Assembly: GCA_050329575.1 (NCBI GenBank)
Contig: JBHJOP010000019.1
Span: 1-45,852 of the forward strand
Source: JAUXFS01 sp050329575
Lineage (GTDB): Bacteria; Pseudomonadota; Alphaproteobacteria; Rhodospirillales; Defluviicoccaceae
Direction of reading: 5' to 3'
DNA length: 45,852 nucleotides
Numbering within the stretch: position 1 is the first letter of the stretch; every line of letters starts with the position of its first letter. The position numbers were made by a program, and so were the translations under genes. The notes beneath the pieces are model-generated. The model was not told the origin of the DNA. It was given only the letters and a program-made list of their open reading frames with translations, and ran no database searches. Positions 31,676-40,386 of this stretch are shown here, in pieces.

Positions 31676-32674
31676 ATGATTGCCCGTTTGAGGATTCGCG
31701 GACCGATCGCATCGGCGTTGCTGGTGCTGTCGTTCGCTCTCGTCGCGGCGCCGGTCGCGGCGGCCGAGAAGTGGGACATGCCGATGGCTTACGCCGACGG
31801 CAATTTCCACACCCAGAACGGCAAGCTGTTCGCCGAGGCGGTCGGCATCGCCACCGGCGACAAGCTGCAGATCGTCGTCCACGGCGGCGGCTCGCTGTTC
31901 AAGGGCAACGAAATCAAGCGCGCGGTCCAGACCGGGCAGGCGCCGATCGGCGAGCGGCTGTTGTCGGCGCATCAGAACGAGAACCCGATCTTCGGCGTCG
32001 ACTCGGTGCCGTTCCTGGCGACCTCGTTCGAGGCCTCCGAAAAGCTGTGGCAGATCGCTCGCCCGACCATCGAGAAGGTCCTCCTCGAACAGAACCTGGT
32101 GCTGCTCTATTCCGTCCCCTGGCCACCGCAGGGCCTCTACATCAAGAAGGAGATTAACTCGGTCGCCGATCTCAAGGGCATCAAGTTCCGCTCGTACAAC
32201 AACGCGACGGCGCGCATGGCCGAGCTGTCCGGCATGCTGCCGGTGCAGATCGAGGAGGCCGAACTCGCCCAAGCGTTGGCCACGGGTGTCGCCGAAGCTT
32301 TCATCTCGTCGGGCGCGACCGGTTACGATCGCAAGGTCTGGGAGCACGTCAGCCACTTCTACGACGTCAAGGCATGGCTGCCACGCAACTACGTGTTGGT
32401 CAACAAGGCCGCCTGGGACGCCATCGACGAGGAGACCCGGAACATCGTCCGCGGTATCGCGTTGGTGGCGGAGAGGGCGGGCACCGCCCGTGCCCAGCAG
32501 CTGACCGGCTGGTACGTCTCGCAGCTGGCGCTGAACGGGATGACGGTCCGCGAGGCCGAAGGGCAGCTGCGTGCCGATCTCGAGACGATCGGCGACGTGA
32601 TGGCGGGCGAATGGGTGGCGACCGCCGGGACCGACGGCAAGGCCATCGTCGAGAGGTTCAAGGCGGCGAAATAG
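31676..32674 (+). CDS. TRAP transporter substrate-binding protein (DctP)
   Basis: A 332-residue periplasmic protein with a classical signal peptide (about residues 1-29, cleavage near PVAAA-EK). The mature part fits the DctP family: WDMPMAYADGNFHTQNG, GEIK-like GNEIKRAVQTGQAPIGE, and GIKFRSYNNATARM, which carries the arginine that usually salt-bridges the carboxylate of the ligand. A carboxylic acid ligand is therefore likely, but which one cannot be read. ATG 31676 follows AGAGGGAGGA by 5 bases; an upstream in-frame ATG (31631) is not supported. First gene of the P-Q-M operon. Confidence 0.92.
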   Translation: MIARLRIRGPIASALLVLSFALVAAPVAAAEKWDMPMAYADGNFHTQNGKLFAEAVGIATGDKLQIVVHGGGSLFKGNEIKRAVQTGQAPIGERLLSAHQNENPIFGVDSVPFLATSFEASEKLWQIARPTIEKVLLEQNLVLLYSVPWPPQGLYIKKEINSVADLKGIKFRSYNNATARMAELSGMLPVQIEEAELAQALATGVAEAFISSGATGYDRKVWEHVSHFYDVKAWLPRNYVLVNKAAWDAIDEETRNIVRGIALVAERAGTARAQQLTGWYVSQLALNGMTVREAEGQLRADLETIGDVMAGEWVATAGTDGKAIVERFKAAK

Positions 32675-32777
32675 CGACGGCGACGGCGGCGGCGCTGGGT
32701 GGTGGCCGCCGGGCGCTGACGCCGTGCCACGATACGTCCGGTCCCGGCCTGGACGACGACGGGCGGAGGTGGCGGCG

Positions 32778-33326
32778 ATGGTCGAGTTGGGGCGCAGACT
32801 CCGAGCGGTGCTCGATACCGTCTACACCGGCTGCGGCTACCTCGCCGCCGCGTTCCTGCTCGCGCTGCTGGCGATCATCGCCCTGCAGATCCTGACGCGC
32901 TGGACGGGTCACGTCTTCGCGGGCGCGACCGACTACGCCGGCTACTGCATGGCGGCGGCCTCGTTCTTCGCGATGGCCTACACCCTCAACCAGGGCGGTC
33001 ACATCCGTGTCCATCTCGTGCTGTCGAGACTCGGGCGCTGGCGCCGGTTCGGCGAGCTGTGGTGTTTCGCCATCGGCACCGCACTCGCCGGCTACTTCGC
33101 CTATTACGCGATCAGAACGACCTGGTGGTCGCACAGGCTCAACGATATCTCCCAGGGCCAGGACGCGACGCCGCTGTGGATCCCGCAGTTGGCGATGGCG
33201 ATCGGCACGTCGGTGCTCGCTCTCGCCCTCGCCGATCATCTCGTCCGCATCCTGTGCGGGGCGATGCCCGACCTCGGCGACGAGACCGTCGACGAACGAC
33301 CCGGCGACCCGGGGGCGGGGCAATGA
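32778..33326 (+). CDS. TRAP transporter small permease (DctQ)
   Basis: A 182-residue four-helix membrane protein of the DctQ family. Typical features are TDYAGYCMAAASFFAMAYTLNQGGHIRVHLVLSRL-type loops between helices 2 and 3 and a Trp-rich segment TTWWSHRLNDISQGQDATPLWIPQ before helix 4. It pairs with DctM as the membrane complex. The ATG at 32778 is preceded by GGAGG at 32765-32769; a 54-base longer frame is less likely. The stop overlaps the DctM start by ATGA. Confidence 0.9.
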   Translation: MVELGRRLRAVLDTVYTGCGYLAAAFLLALLAIIALQILTRWTGHVFAGATDYAGYCMAAASFFAMAYTLNQGGHIRVHLVLSRLGRWRRFGELWCFAIGTALAGYFAYYAIRTTWWSHRLNDISQGQDATPLWIPQLAMAIGTSVLALALADHLVRILCGAMPDLGDETVDERPGDPGAGQ

Positions 33327-34636
33327 CCGACCTCGCCCTTGCCGGCGTCTTCCTGTTCACCCTGTTCCTGTTGCTCGGCACCGGCGTCTGGGTGGGGTTG
33401 GCGCTCCTCGGCGTCGCCTACGTCGGCATGGTCCTGTTCACCGTCCGTCCGGCCGGCGACGCGATGGTCACCACCATCTGGACGGCGTCGTCGAGCTGGT
33501 CGCTGACCGCGCTGCCCCTGTTCATCTGGATGGGGGAGATTCTCTACCGCACTCGCCTCTCGGCGGACATGTTCCGCGGCTTGGCGCCGTGGATGGCGCC
33601 GCTGCCGGGCCGTCTGCTGCACACCAACATCGTCGGCTGCACCATCTTCGCGGCGGTGTCGGGCTCGTCGGCGGCGACGCTGACGACCGTCGGCCGGATG
33701 TCGATCCCGGAACTGCGCCGGCGCGGCTACCCGGAGCGGATGATCATCGGCACCCTGGCCGGGGCGGCGACCCTCGGGCTGATGATCCCGCCGTCGCTGA
33801 TCCTGATCGTCTACGGTGTCACCATCAACGAATCGATCACCAAGCTGTTCATCGCCGGTGTTCTGCCGGGACTGGTGCTTTCACTTCTGTTCATGGGCTA
33901 TGTGGCCGTGTGGTCGCTGGTTCGCCGCCATGAGGTGCCGCCGCCGGAACCGGAGACAACGCTGCTCGCCAAGATCAAGGAAGCGCGCTTCCTTATCCCG
34001 GTGGTACTGCTGGTCGCCTTCGTCATCGGGTCGATGTATCTCGGCTGGGCGACGGCGACCGAGGCGGCCGCGTTCGGGGTGATCGGCGCCCTCGTGCTGG
34101 CGGCGGGCCAGGGCTCGCTCACCCGGGCGACGTTCGTCGCCAGCCTGCTGGGGGCGACCCGGACCTCGTGCATGATCGCGCTGATCCTCGCCGGCGCCGC
34201 CTTCCTGTCGCTTTCGATGGGGTTCACCGGTCTTCCCCGCCATCTCGCGCAGTGGATCAACACGCTCGACTTGTCGCCGACGGTGCTGATTCTGGCGCTG
34301 ATGGTGTTCTACATCGTCATCGGCTGCTTTCTTGACGGCATCTCTTCGGTGGTGCTGACCATGGCGGTGGTCGAGCCGATGATCCGGCAGGCCGGGATCG
34401 ATGTCATTTGGTTCGGCATCTTCGTGGTCGTCGTGGTCGAGATGGCGCAGATCACGCCGCCGGTCGGCTTCAACCTGTTCGTCCTGCAGGGCATGACCCG
34501 CCATCGGATGAGCTACATCGCCCGCGCCGCCCTGCCGATGTTCGCGCTGATGGTGGTGATGGTCCTCATTCTGATCGTCTTTCCGGAGCTCGCCACCGTC
34601 CTCCCGGAGAACATGGCCCGCCGGCCGGGCGGCTGA
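33323..34636 (+). CDS. TRAP transporter large permease (DctM)
   Basis: A 437-residue membrane protein with about 12 helices, the ion-coupled transport subunit. DctM hallmarks include FAAVSGSSAATLTTVG, LAGAATLGLMIPPSLILIVYG, TEAAAFGVIGAL and QITPPVGFNLFVLQG. Length is normal. It shares ATGA with the small permease and is followed 3 bases later by an SBF-like carrier gene, so four genes may form one transcript. Confidence 0.93.
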   Translation: MTDLALAGVFLFTLFLLLGTGVWVGLALLGVAYVGMVLFTVRPAGDAMVTTIWTASSSWSLTALPLFIWMGEILYRTRLSADMFRGLAPWMAPLPGRLLHTNIVGCTIFAAVSGSSAATLTTVGRMSIPELRRRGYPERMIIGTLAGAATLGLMIPPSLILIVYGVTINESITKLFIAGVLPGLVLSLLFMGYVAVWSLVRRHEVPPPEPETTLLAKIKEARFLIPVVLLVAFVIGSMYLGWATATEAAAFGVIGALVLAAGQGSLTRATFVASLLGATRTSCMIALILAGAAFLSLSMGFTGLPRHLAQWINTLDLSPTVLILALMVFYIVIGCFLDGISSVVLTMAVVEPMIRQAGIDVIWFGIFVVVVVEMAQITPPVGFNLFVLQGMTRHRMSYIARAALPMFALMVVMVLILIVFPELATVLPENMARRPGG

Positions 34637-34639
34637 TCG

Positions 34640-35614
34640 GTGGCCGGCGGGCTCATCCTCGCCGGGCTCGCCGCCCTCGGCCGGCGGGCACCCGCGGTGC
34701 TGGTGATCGGCGTCGTCCTCGGGCTGTTGCTGCCCGGGGTCGGCGCCCCGCTGCGGCCGCTGCTGCCGTCGCTGGTGGTAATGGTGTTCGGCCTCGCCCT
34801 GGTGCGCATCCGTTGGTCGGCGGTGGCCGCCGGTCTCCGCCGGCCGTGGTGGATCGGCGGAGTGGTGGTGATGCTGATGGCGGCGGTGCCGGCGACGGTC
34901 CACGCGGCGGCGGTGGCGTTGCGGCTCCCGGCCGACGTCGCCGCGGCGTTGGTGATGATGGCCTGCGCGCCGCCGATCGCCTCGGCGCCCACCCTTGCCC
35001 TGCTGCTCGGCATCGATGCCGCGGCCGCCCTCACGATCGTCGTCGCCGCCACCCTGGCGATGCCGTTGATCGCGCCGCCGCTGCTCTTCGTCCTGATCGG
35101 CCTCGACCTCGGTGTTGCGCCGCTGGCGGTGGCCTTGCGGCTGGCGGCAACCATCGCCCTCGGGGTGGCGGTGGCGGCGGGGTTGCGGTGGCTGCTCGGC
35201 AGCGCCCGCATCGACCGCCATGGAAGGGTTCTCGACGGGGCGTCGGCGGTGGTGCTGGTGCTGTTCGTGATCGCGGTGATGACGGGCGTGCAGGCGCGGC
35301 TGATCGCCGATCCGGCGACCGTGCTTGCGCTGCTCGCTGCCGCGTGTGCCGTCAACTTCGGGCTGCAGGCGCTGTTCGGGTTGCCGGCGGCGGTCGTTGC
35401 CGACGCGTCCGGCTCGACGCGCCGGCGGCTCCTGGCGGTGGCGCTGATGGCGGGCAACCGCAACGTCGCCTTGTTCCTGGCGGCGCTCCCCGAACCGGCC
35501 GCCGAGCTTTTGACCGTGTTCGTCGCGCTCTACCAGGTGCCGATCTACGCAACGCCCCTGCTCGCCGGCCCCCTCTACCGCCGGCTGGGCCGCGGCGAAC
35601 CCGCTTTGCGGTAG
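34640..35614 (+). CDS. SBF-like (bile acid:sodium symporter superfamily) carrier
   Basis: A 324-residue membrane protein with about ten helices. The segment MACAPPIASAPTLALLLG and the later MAGNRNVALFLAAL resemble the two discontinuous helix regions of BASS/SBF-type carriers. Specificity is unknown; family members carry organic anions, pantoate, pyruvate or similar acids with Na+. The start is GTG 34640, three bases after the DctM stop, with no clear ribosome site, which points to translational coupling. Two unrelated transporters in one unit suggest a shared or paired substrate. Converges on the PPDK-like gene. Confidence 0.68.
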   Translation: MAGGLILAGLAALGRRAPAVLVIGVVLGLLLPGVGAPLRPLLPSLVVMVFGLALVRIRWSAVAAGLRRPWWIGGVVVMLMAAVPATVHAAAVALRLPADVAAALVMMACAPPIASAPTLALLLGIDAAAALTIVVAATLAMPLIAPPLLFVLIGLDLGVAPLAVALRLAATIALGVAVAAGLRWLLGSARIDRHGRVLDGASAVVLVLFVIAVMTGVQARLIADPATVLALLAAACAVNFGLQALFGLPAAVVADASGSTRRRLLAVALMAGNRNVALFLAALPEPAAELLTVFVALYQVPIYATPLLAGPLYRRLGRGEPALR

Positions 35615-35630
35615 TTCCCGCGCCGCGCGT

Positions 35631-37247
35631 TCAACGCCAGCCCCTTACCACCACCAGCGCTCGTTCCGGGCGGTCACTGACGATCGGCAAGCGGCCGGCA
35701 TAGACCAGTCCCGCCTTGCCGTCGATGGACAGGAAATCGCCTTCGGCGATGGTCGCCTCGCCGACCGTTGCGGCGCCGCCGTCGGGCGCCGGGCGCAGCG
35801 TATGGGCACCGACCAGGCAGACCTTGCCGAGCCGCCGCGCCACCACCGCCGCATGGGCGGTGCGCGCGCCGCGGCGCGCGATCACCCCTGCAGCGGCGGC
35901 GATGGCGCCGATGTCGGCAGTCGACAGATCGTCGCGGATCAGGATTGCCGGGATGCCCTGCCGGACCAACCGGTCGACCGCGGTCGCGTCGAAGGCGGCG
36001 GCGCCGACCGCGACGCCGCCGCTCGCCGGAGTCGCCCGGAGCAGCGTCGTTGCGCCCGCCCCGACCTCCAGCCGGTGAACCGCGATCGCTTCGAGATCGA
36101 TCTGCGCCAGCCGGGCGAGCGCCGTCTCGCGGTCGATCAGCCCCTCTTCGACCATGTCGACGGCGATCCTGAGCGCGGCGAGCGGCGAGCGGTAGCCGGT
36201 CCGCGCCTGCAGCAGGTACAGTCGTCCATCCTCGACCGTGAACTCGAAATCCTGCATGTCGCCGAACAGCGTCTCCAACAGCGCGGCCGCCCGCTCGATC
36301 TCGGCGAACACCGCCGACTGGGCTTGCACCAAGCCCTCCGCGCCTGCCGCCGAGGCCCGGCCGGAGACCACGTCCTCGCCCTGCGCCCGCGACCGGAAAT
36401 CGAGGTACAGCCGCTTCTCGCCGCTGGCGGGATCGCGGGTGAAGCCGACCCCCGCACCCGAGCGGCTGCCGACGTTGCCGTAGACCATCGCCTGCACCGT
36501 CACCGCGGTTCCGCCCTCGTCCGAGAGGTCCTCGAGACGGCGGAACAGGCGCGCCCGGTCGCTCATCCACGACTTCAGAACCGCCTCGATGGCGTCGTCG
36601 AGCTGGCGGTACGGGTCAGATGGAAAGGCACGGCCGGTCAGCGTCCGGTACAGGGTCAGGAACGAGGCCGTCACCCGCTCCCAGGCGGCGAAGTCGAGCT
36701 CGCGCTCGGTGGCGGCGCCGACGGTTCGCACCTCGTCCTCGACAATCGCCGCGAACGGCTGCGCCGGTTTTCCGTGCACCACCTCGGCGAACTGCTGGAC
36801 CAGCCGGCGGTAGCAGTCCCAGGCGAACCGGGGGCTGCCGCTCTGGCGGATCAGACCGGACAGCGCCTCGTTGTTCAAGCCGACGTTGAGCACCGTCTCC
36901 AGCATCCCCGGCATCGACACCGCGGCGCCGGACCGCACCGAAACGAGCAGCGGTCGACGGGAATCGCCGAAGCCCCGCCCGGTAGTCCGTTCGAGGGCGG
37001 TCATCGCCGCCCGCACCTCGGCCATCGCCGTGTCCACCACCGAGCGGCCGAGACGATGGTAGCGGCGGCAGAGTTCGGTGGTCAGCACGAAGCCGGGCGG
37101 TACCGGCAGGCCGGCGGCGGCCATCCGGATCAGTGCCGCCGCCTTGCCGCCGCAGCGCTCCGGGGTCGCTGCCGCGAGCGCCGCTCCGTCGGCCGGATCG
37201 ATCGTCGACACCAGCGGCGCCGCGGCCGCACCGAAGTCGTCGGTCAT
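35631..37247 (-). CDS. PPDK-like protein lacking the PEP/pyruvate domain
   Basis: A 538-residue relative of pyruvate phosphate dikinase. The ATP-grasp half has K35 (RCGGKAAAL), R105 (LLVSVRSGAAVSMPGMLET), RSGAGVGFTRDPASGEK, GEDVVSGR and DMQDFEFTVEDGRLYLLQAR. The swivelling domain has the phosphoacceptor H465 in RTAHAAVVARRLGK (PPDK: MTSHAAVVARGMGK). The protein ends soon after DFLSIDGKAGLVYAGR, so the ~350-residue C-terminal PEP/pyruvate barrel of true PPDK is absent. It can probably phosphorylate itself from ATP but cannot make PEP alone, so the phosphate acceptor is unknown. Its ATG shares 4 bases with the stop of the PhoU/DUF47-like gene. Confidence 0.82.
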   Translation of the reverse strand: MTDDFGAAAAPLVSTIDPADGAALAAATPERCGGKAAALIRMAAAGLPVPPGFVLTTELCRRYHRLGRSVVDTAMAEVRAAMTALERTTGRGFGDSRRPLLVSVRSGAAVSMPGMLETVLNVGLNNEALSGLIRQSGSPRFAWDCYRRLVQQFAEVVHGKPAQPFAAIVEDEVRTVGAATERELDFAAWERVTASFLTLYRTLTGRAFPSDPYRQLDDAIEAVLKSWMSDRARLFRRLEDLSDEGGTAVTVQAMVYGNVGSRSGAGVGFTRDPASGEKRLYLDFRSRAQGEDVVSGRASAAGAEGLVQAQSAVFAEIERAAALLETLFGDMQDFEFTVEDGRLYLLQARTGYRSPLAALRIAVDMVEEGLIDRETALARLAQIDLEAIAVHRLEVGAGATTLLRATPASGGVAVGAAAFDATAVDRLVRQGIPAILIRDDLSTADIGAIAAAAGVIARRGARTAHAAVVARRLGKVCLVGAHTLRPAPDGGAATVGEATIAEGDFLSIDGKAGLVYAGRLPIVSDRPERALVVVRGWR

Positions 37248-39169
37248 GGCCGCATCACCGCGTCGAGCACGTAGCGGCGCAACACCTGGGTGGCGTGCGC
37301 ATAGCCGTCGGACGCCCGCTCCAGGACGTCGGCGATGCGGCTCGCCATGTGCAACTCGCGGAAGTCGGTCGCCTGGGTGATCAGCTGCTCGACGATCTGG
37401 CGCAGCGCCCGGTCGGCCTGGTGCTCGAGGGTGAAGATCCGTTCCACCGCCGACAGGAAATCGTCGAGGTCCTGCTGCGGGCTGCCGCGGCTGAGCCGGC
37501 GGGCGCATTCGAGCCCGCCGACGAACGTGCGGGCGTCGTCGTCGAGAATGTCGGCGAGCGGCATCAGGGTCGGCAGCAGCACCGTGGAGCCGTGGCGGGC
37601 GAGCAGGCTGAGCAGGAACGCCGCCTCCTCGAGGTCGTCGGCGGCGTCGTCGGCGCGCTGCAGGAAGTCGAGCAGCTGCGCCGCCTGTGCGGTCAGGCGG
37701 GCCTCGCTGCGGGCGCGGTTGAGCTCCTGGTCGGCCGCCGACTCCCAGACCTGGGCGCGGGCGGCAAACCGCCGCGCCCCATCGTCCTCGCCGACCGTCG
37801 GTGGTTGCAGCATAAACTCGAGGATCGCGGCGGCGAGTTCCTGGGCGAACGCGGCGTGGCGGACGGCGATCGACAGCAGCCGCTGCGGGGCGGTCTGCAG
37901 GCAGCCGCGTAAGGCGAGCTTGATCTCGTCCTTGATCAGCGCCACCGAGCGGCGGTGGCGCATGCCCTCGGAGGCGCTGCGCAGCACGTCGCGCAGATAC
38001 TGCACTGCGCCCTCGCCGCCGAGGAGATCGACAAGCGTGTCGCCGTAATGGAGCTGGCCGGTGCCGGCGAACTCGATCGCCTCGAACACCGCCCGCTCGG
38101 CGCCGATCTCCAGGAAGCCGCGGTGGCCGAGATTCTCGTCGGCCGCCCAGTCGAGCAGCGCCGCGGCGTCGGCCTTGCCGACCAGCTTGCGCAGCCGCTT
38201 GCGGGCTCGGTTCCAGTCGATCAGGAACACGATCCGTGAGCCGAGGTGGTCGAGGAAGCGGGCGAGCTCGCCGTCGTCGGCGGCCTCGAAGTGGCCGACC
38301 ACCATCGCGTAGCTGCCGTCGGCGAAGGCGTCGGTGGACCGCATTTCGGTCACCGACCAGTCGACCGCGAGCGCGCGGAACTGCCGCTGGAAGAAGGCGA
38401 GGCGCGGCAAGTGGACATCGGTGTAGGTGACGGTGGCGGTGTGGTCGGCGATCGCCACCACCAGGACATGGGCGTCGGTGGTGCCGATGTCGTTCTGGAT
38501 CAGCAGCCGGCCGTCGCTGAGAGTCGCCGTGGTGCCGAGGCCGGGATGATCGAACTTCAACGGTGCGGTGCGGTTGAGGCCGGCCATGAAGGCGCGGACC
38601 AGCCGCCGAGCGCGATCGTCGAGCCCGCACACGCTGGCGCCGTCGAGGCGCTCCTCGGCCAGTTCCACCTGCAATCGGTTGAGCGCGCGATGGGCATCCA
38701 TCACCAGAAGATGCAGACTGTCGCCGCCGCCGCGGTCGGCCGACGTCATCGCGTCGATCGTTTCGCCGCCGATCGTATCGTCGCTGGCGCTGATGACGTG
38801 CAGCCGCGCGAGACGGTCGCGAAGACCGGGCGCCTCCTTCTCGTCGAGCGGCGCGATTATCGCTTCGATGTCGGCGATCAGTCCGGCGATCAACACCTCG
38901 GCCTTCGGGACCGCATAGCGGCCGTCGGAGAGGCGGCGGGCAGCGCCGACGACGCCGTCGAGGGTCGCATCGTCGATGCCGGCGGCGAGCCGCTCGCGGC
39001 GCAGATCGGATACGGGCGCCTCCGGCCGGTCGGCGTGGCCGCGTGCCTGCTGCAGGAGCGCGAACGCGTACTTGGCGCGGTCGTTGGCCCTGAGCGCATG
39101 CGCAACCAGCGCCGGCCGCAAAAGCCGCTCCTCGCCCAACGCAGCAACGATTCTGGACTTCTCGGTCAT
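37244..39169 (-). CDS. Unknown protein with PhoU/DUF47-like C-terminus
   Basis: A 641-residue cytosolic protein. I do not recognise residues 1-430; they mix helical parts (MDAHRALNRLQVELAEERL) with a beta-rich central region (TTATLSDGRLLIQNDIGTTD, HVLVVAIADHTATVTYTDVHL). Residues about 440-641 are strongly helical and resemble PhoU/DUF47 phosphate-transport regulators: DDAADDLEEAAFLLSLLARHG, then FTLEHQADRALRQIVEQLI and RIADVLERASDGYAHATQVL, with the E/D-xxx-D pattern that binds metal in those proteins. No Pit or Pst transporter is adjacent. It is coupled to the PPDK-like gene and is a candidate phosphate acceptor or partner. The start is ATG 39169. Confidence 0.65.
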   Translation of the reverse strand: MTEKSRIVAALGEERLLRPALVAHALRANDRAKYAFALLQQARGHADRPEAPVSDLRRERLAAGIDDATLDGVVGAARRLSDGRYAVPKAEVLIAGLIADIEAIIAPLDEKEAPGLRDRLARLHVISASDDTIGGETIDAMTSADRGGGDSLHLLVMDAHRALNRLQVELAEERLDGASVCGLDDRARRLVRAFMAGLNRTAPLKFDHPGLGTTATLSDGRLLIQNDIGTTDAHVLVVAIADHTATVTYTDVHLPRLAFFQRQFRALAVDWSVTEMRSTDAFADGSYAMVVGHFEAADDGELARFLDHLGSRIVFLIDWNRARKRLRKLVGKADAAALLDWAADENLGHRGFLEIGAERAVFEAIEFAGTGQLHYGDTLVDLLGGEGAVQYLRDVLRSASEGMRHRRSVALIKDEIKLALRGCLQTAPQRLLSIAVRHAAFAQELAAAILEFMLQPPTVGEDDGARRFAARAQVWESAADQELNRARSEARLTAQAAQLLDFLQRADDAADDLEEAAFLLSLLARHGSTVLLPTLMPLADILDDDARTFVGGLECARRLSRGSPQQDLDDFLSAVERIFTLEHQADRALRQIVEQLITQATDFRELHMASRIADVLERASDGYAHATQVLRRYVLDAVMRP

Positions 39170-39320
39170 CGCCGTCCGCAGGGGCTCGCCGACGCCCGAC
39201 GACAGCCTAGCAACCTTTGCTGCGGGGGCGAAGTGACATTTCGCGGACTGCCGTCAGATGCCGTTCCGGCGGCGATCGGGAGGCGGCCGCATCCCTACCG
39301 CGATCGCGGCGCTCCGTCCA

Positions 39321-40223
39321 CTACGGGCGCGGAAAGCCGTCGGCTTCCGCCGTCAGCGCCGCCCTCAGTCTCGGATAGGCGAAATCGACGAACGCCCGGA
39401 CCTTCGCCGCGACGGTGCGGCCGCGCGGGTAGACCAGGTGAACGGGGATGGCGGGCGGGGTGAACGGCTCGAGGACCGGCGTCAGGCGCCCTTCGCCGAT
39501 CGCGGTCGACACCATGTAGGACAGCGCGATGGTGATGCCATCGCCCCGTTCCGCGCCGGCGATCGCCGCCGCCGCGTCGTTGACCTCCAATCGCGGCGCG
39601 AGTGCGACCGACCCGCCGCGTCGGTCATGGATGAACCGCCACTCCCGGCCCGGAAGCAGCCCGGTGAAGGCGATGAACGCGTGATTTCTGAGGTCTGCCG
39701 GCGTCGCCGGGACGCCCCGCTCCGTGAGATAGGCGGGACTGGCGACGAGAACGCGGCGCACGGCGCCCACTCGACGGGCAATCAGTGTCGAGTCCGGCAG
39801 CCGGGCGATCCGGACGGCCACGTCGATCCCTTCCTCGACGAGATCGACCACCCGGTCGAGCAGAAGCAGCGAGGCGGTGACCCGTGGAACGGCGCGGAGG
39901 AAATCGAGAACGATCGATGCGACCCGGGTTCGCCCGAGCGTCACCGAAGCGGTGATCGTCAAATGCCCCCTCGGCGCCGCCGTTTCTCCGGCCGCCGCCC
40001 GCTCCGCCTCCTCGAGATCACCGAGCAGTCGGCGGACACTCTCGACGAGGCGAACCCCCGCCTCGGTCAGGGCGAGGCTGCGGGTGGTCCGATTGAACAG
40101 CCGCACACCCAGATGCTCTTCGAGGGATGCGATGGCACGCGTCACCGCCGGCGGCGACATCCGCAGCCGTCTTGCCGCACCCGCCAGGCTGCCGGCATCG
40201 GCGACGGCGACGAAGACCTCCAT
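39321..40223 (-). CDS. LysR-family transcriptional regulator
   Basis: A protein of about 300 residues. The N-terminal winged HTH (FVAVADAGSLAGAARRLRMSPPAVTRAI) is followed by the periplasmic-binding-protein-like effector domain (about residues 87-290), CrgA/DmlR-like in style. It is divergent from the VOC/fusion-reductase pair, which it probably controls. The listed start, ATG 40223, gives MEVFVAV, but homologs usually begin six residues earlier with MDRLRAMEVF. Here that position reads ATC (40241-40239) preceded by AAGGAGA (40257-40251); see the findings. Confidence 0.88.
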   Translation of the reverse strand: MEVFVAVADAGSLAGAARRLRMSPPAVTRAIASLEEHLGVRLFNRTTRSLALTEAGVRLVESVRRLLGDLEEAERAAAGETAAPRGHLTITASVTLGRTRVASIVLDFLRAVPRVTASLLLLDRVVDLVEEGIDVAVRIARLPDSTLIARRVGAVRRVLVASPAYLTERGVPATPADLRNHAFIAFTGLLPGREWRFIHDRRGGSVALAPRLEVNDAAAAIAGAERGDGITIALSYMVSTAIGEGRLTPVLEPFTPPAIPVHLVYPRGRTVAAKVRAFVDFAYPRLRAALTAEADGFPRP

Positions 40224-40266
40224 GGCGCGCAGGCGATCGATGGGATTATTTCTCCTTACGGAAGAG

Positions 40267-40295
40267 TGTATTTCAGAAAGTGCCTATTCTTGCAA
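40267..40295 (-). promoter_or_regulatory. Candidate promoter of the LysR gene
   Basis: The minus strand has TTGCAA (40295-40290) and AATACA (40272-40267) with a 17-base spacer in an AT-rich patch. The predicted start is just before the AAGGAGA site, giving a short leader. The divergent promoter for the VOC gene should overlap this region. Confidence 0.45.
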
Positions 40296-40386
40296 TCGGA
40301 ATTCAGAGTCATGGTGACGAACGAGCCGTGACGAACCGCAGCGCCGGCAGGGCTCGTCGAGTGAAACCGGTTCGAGGAGAGACGCC

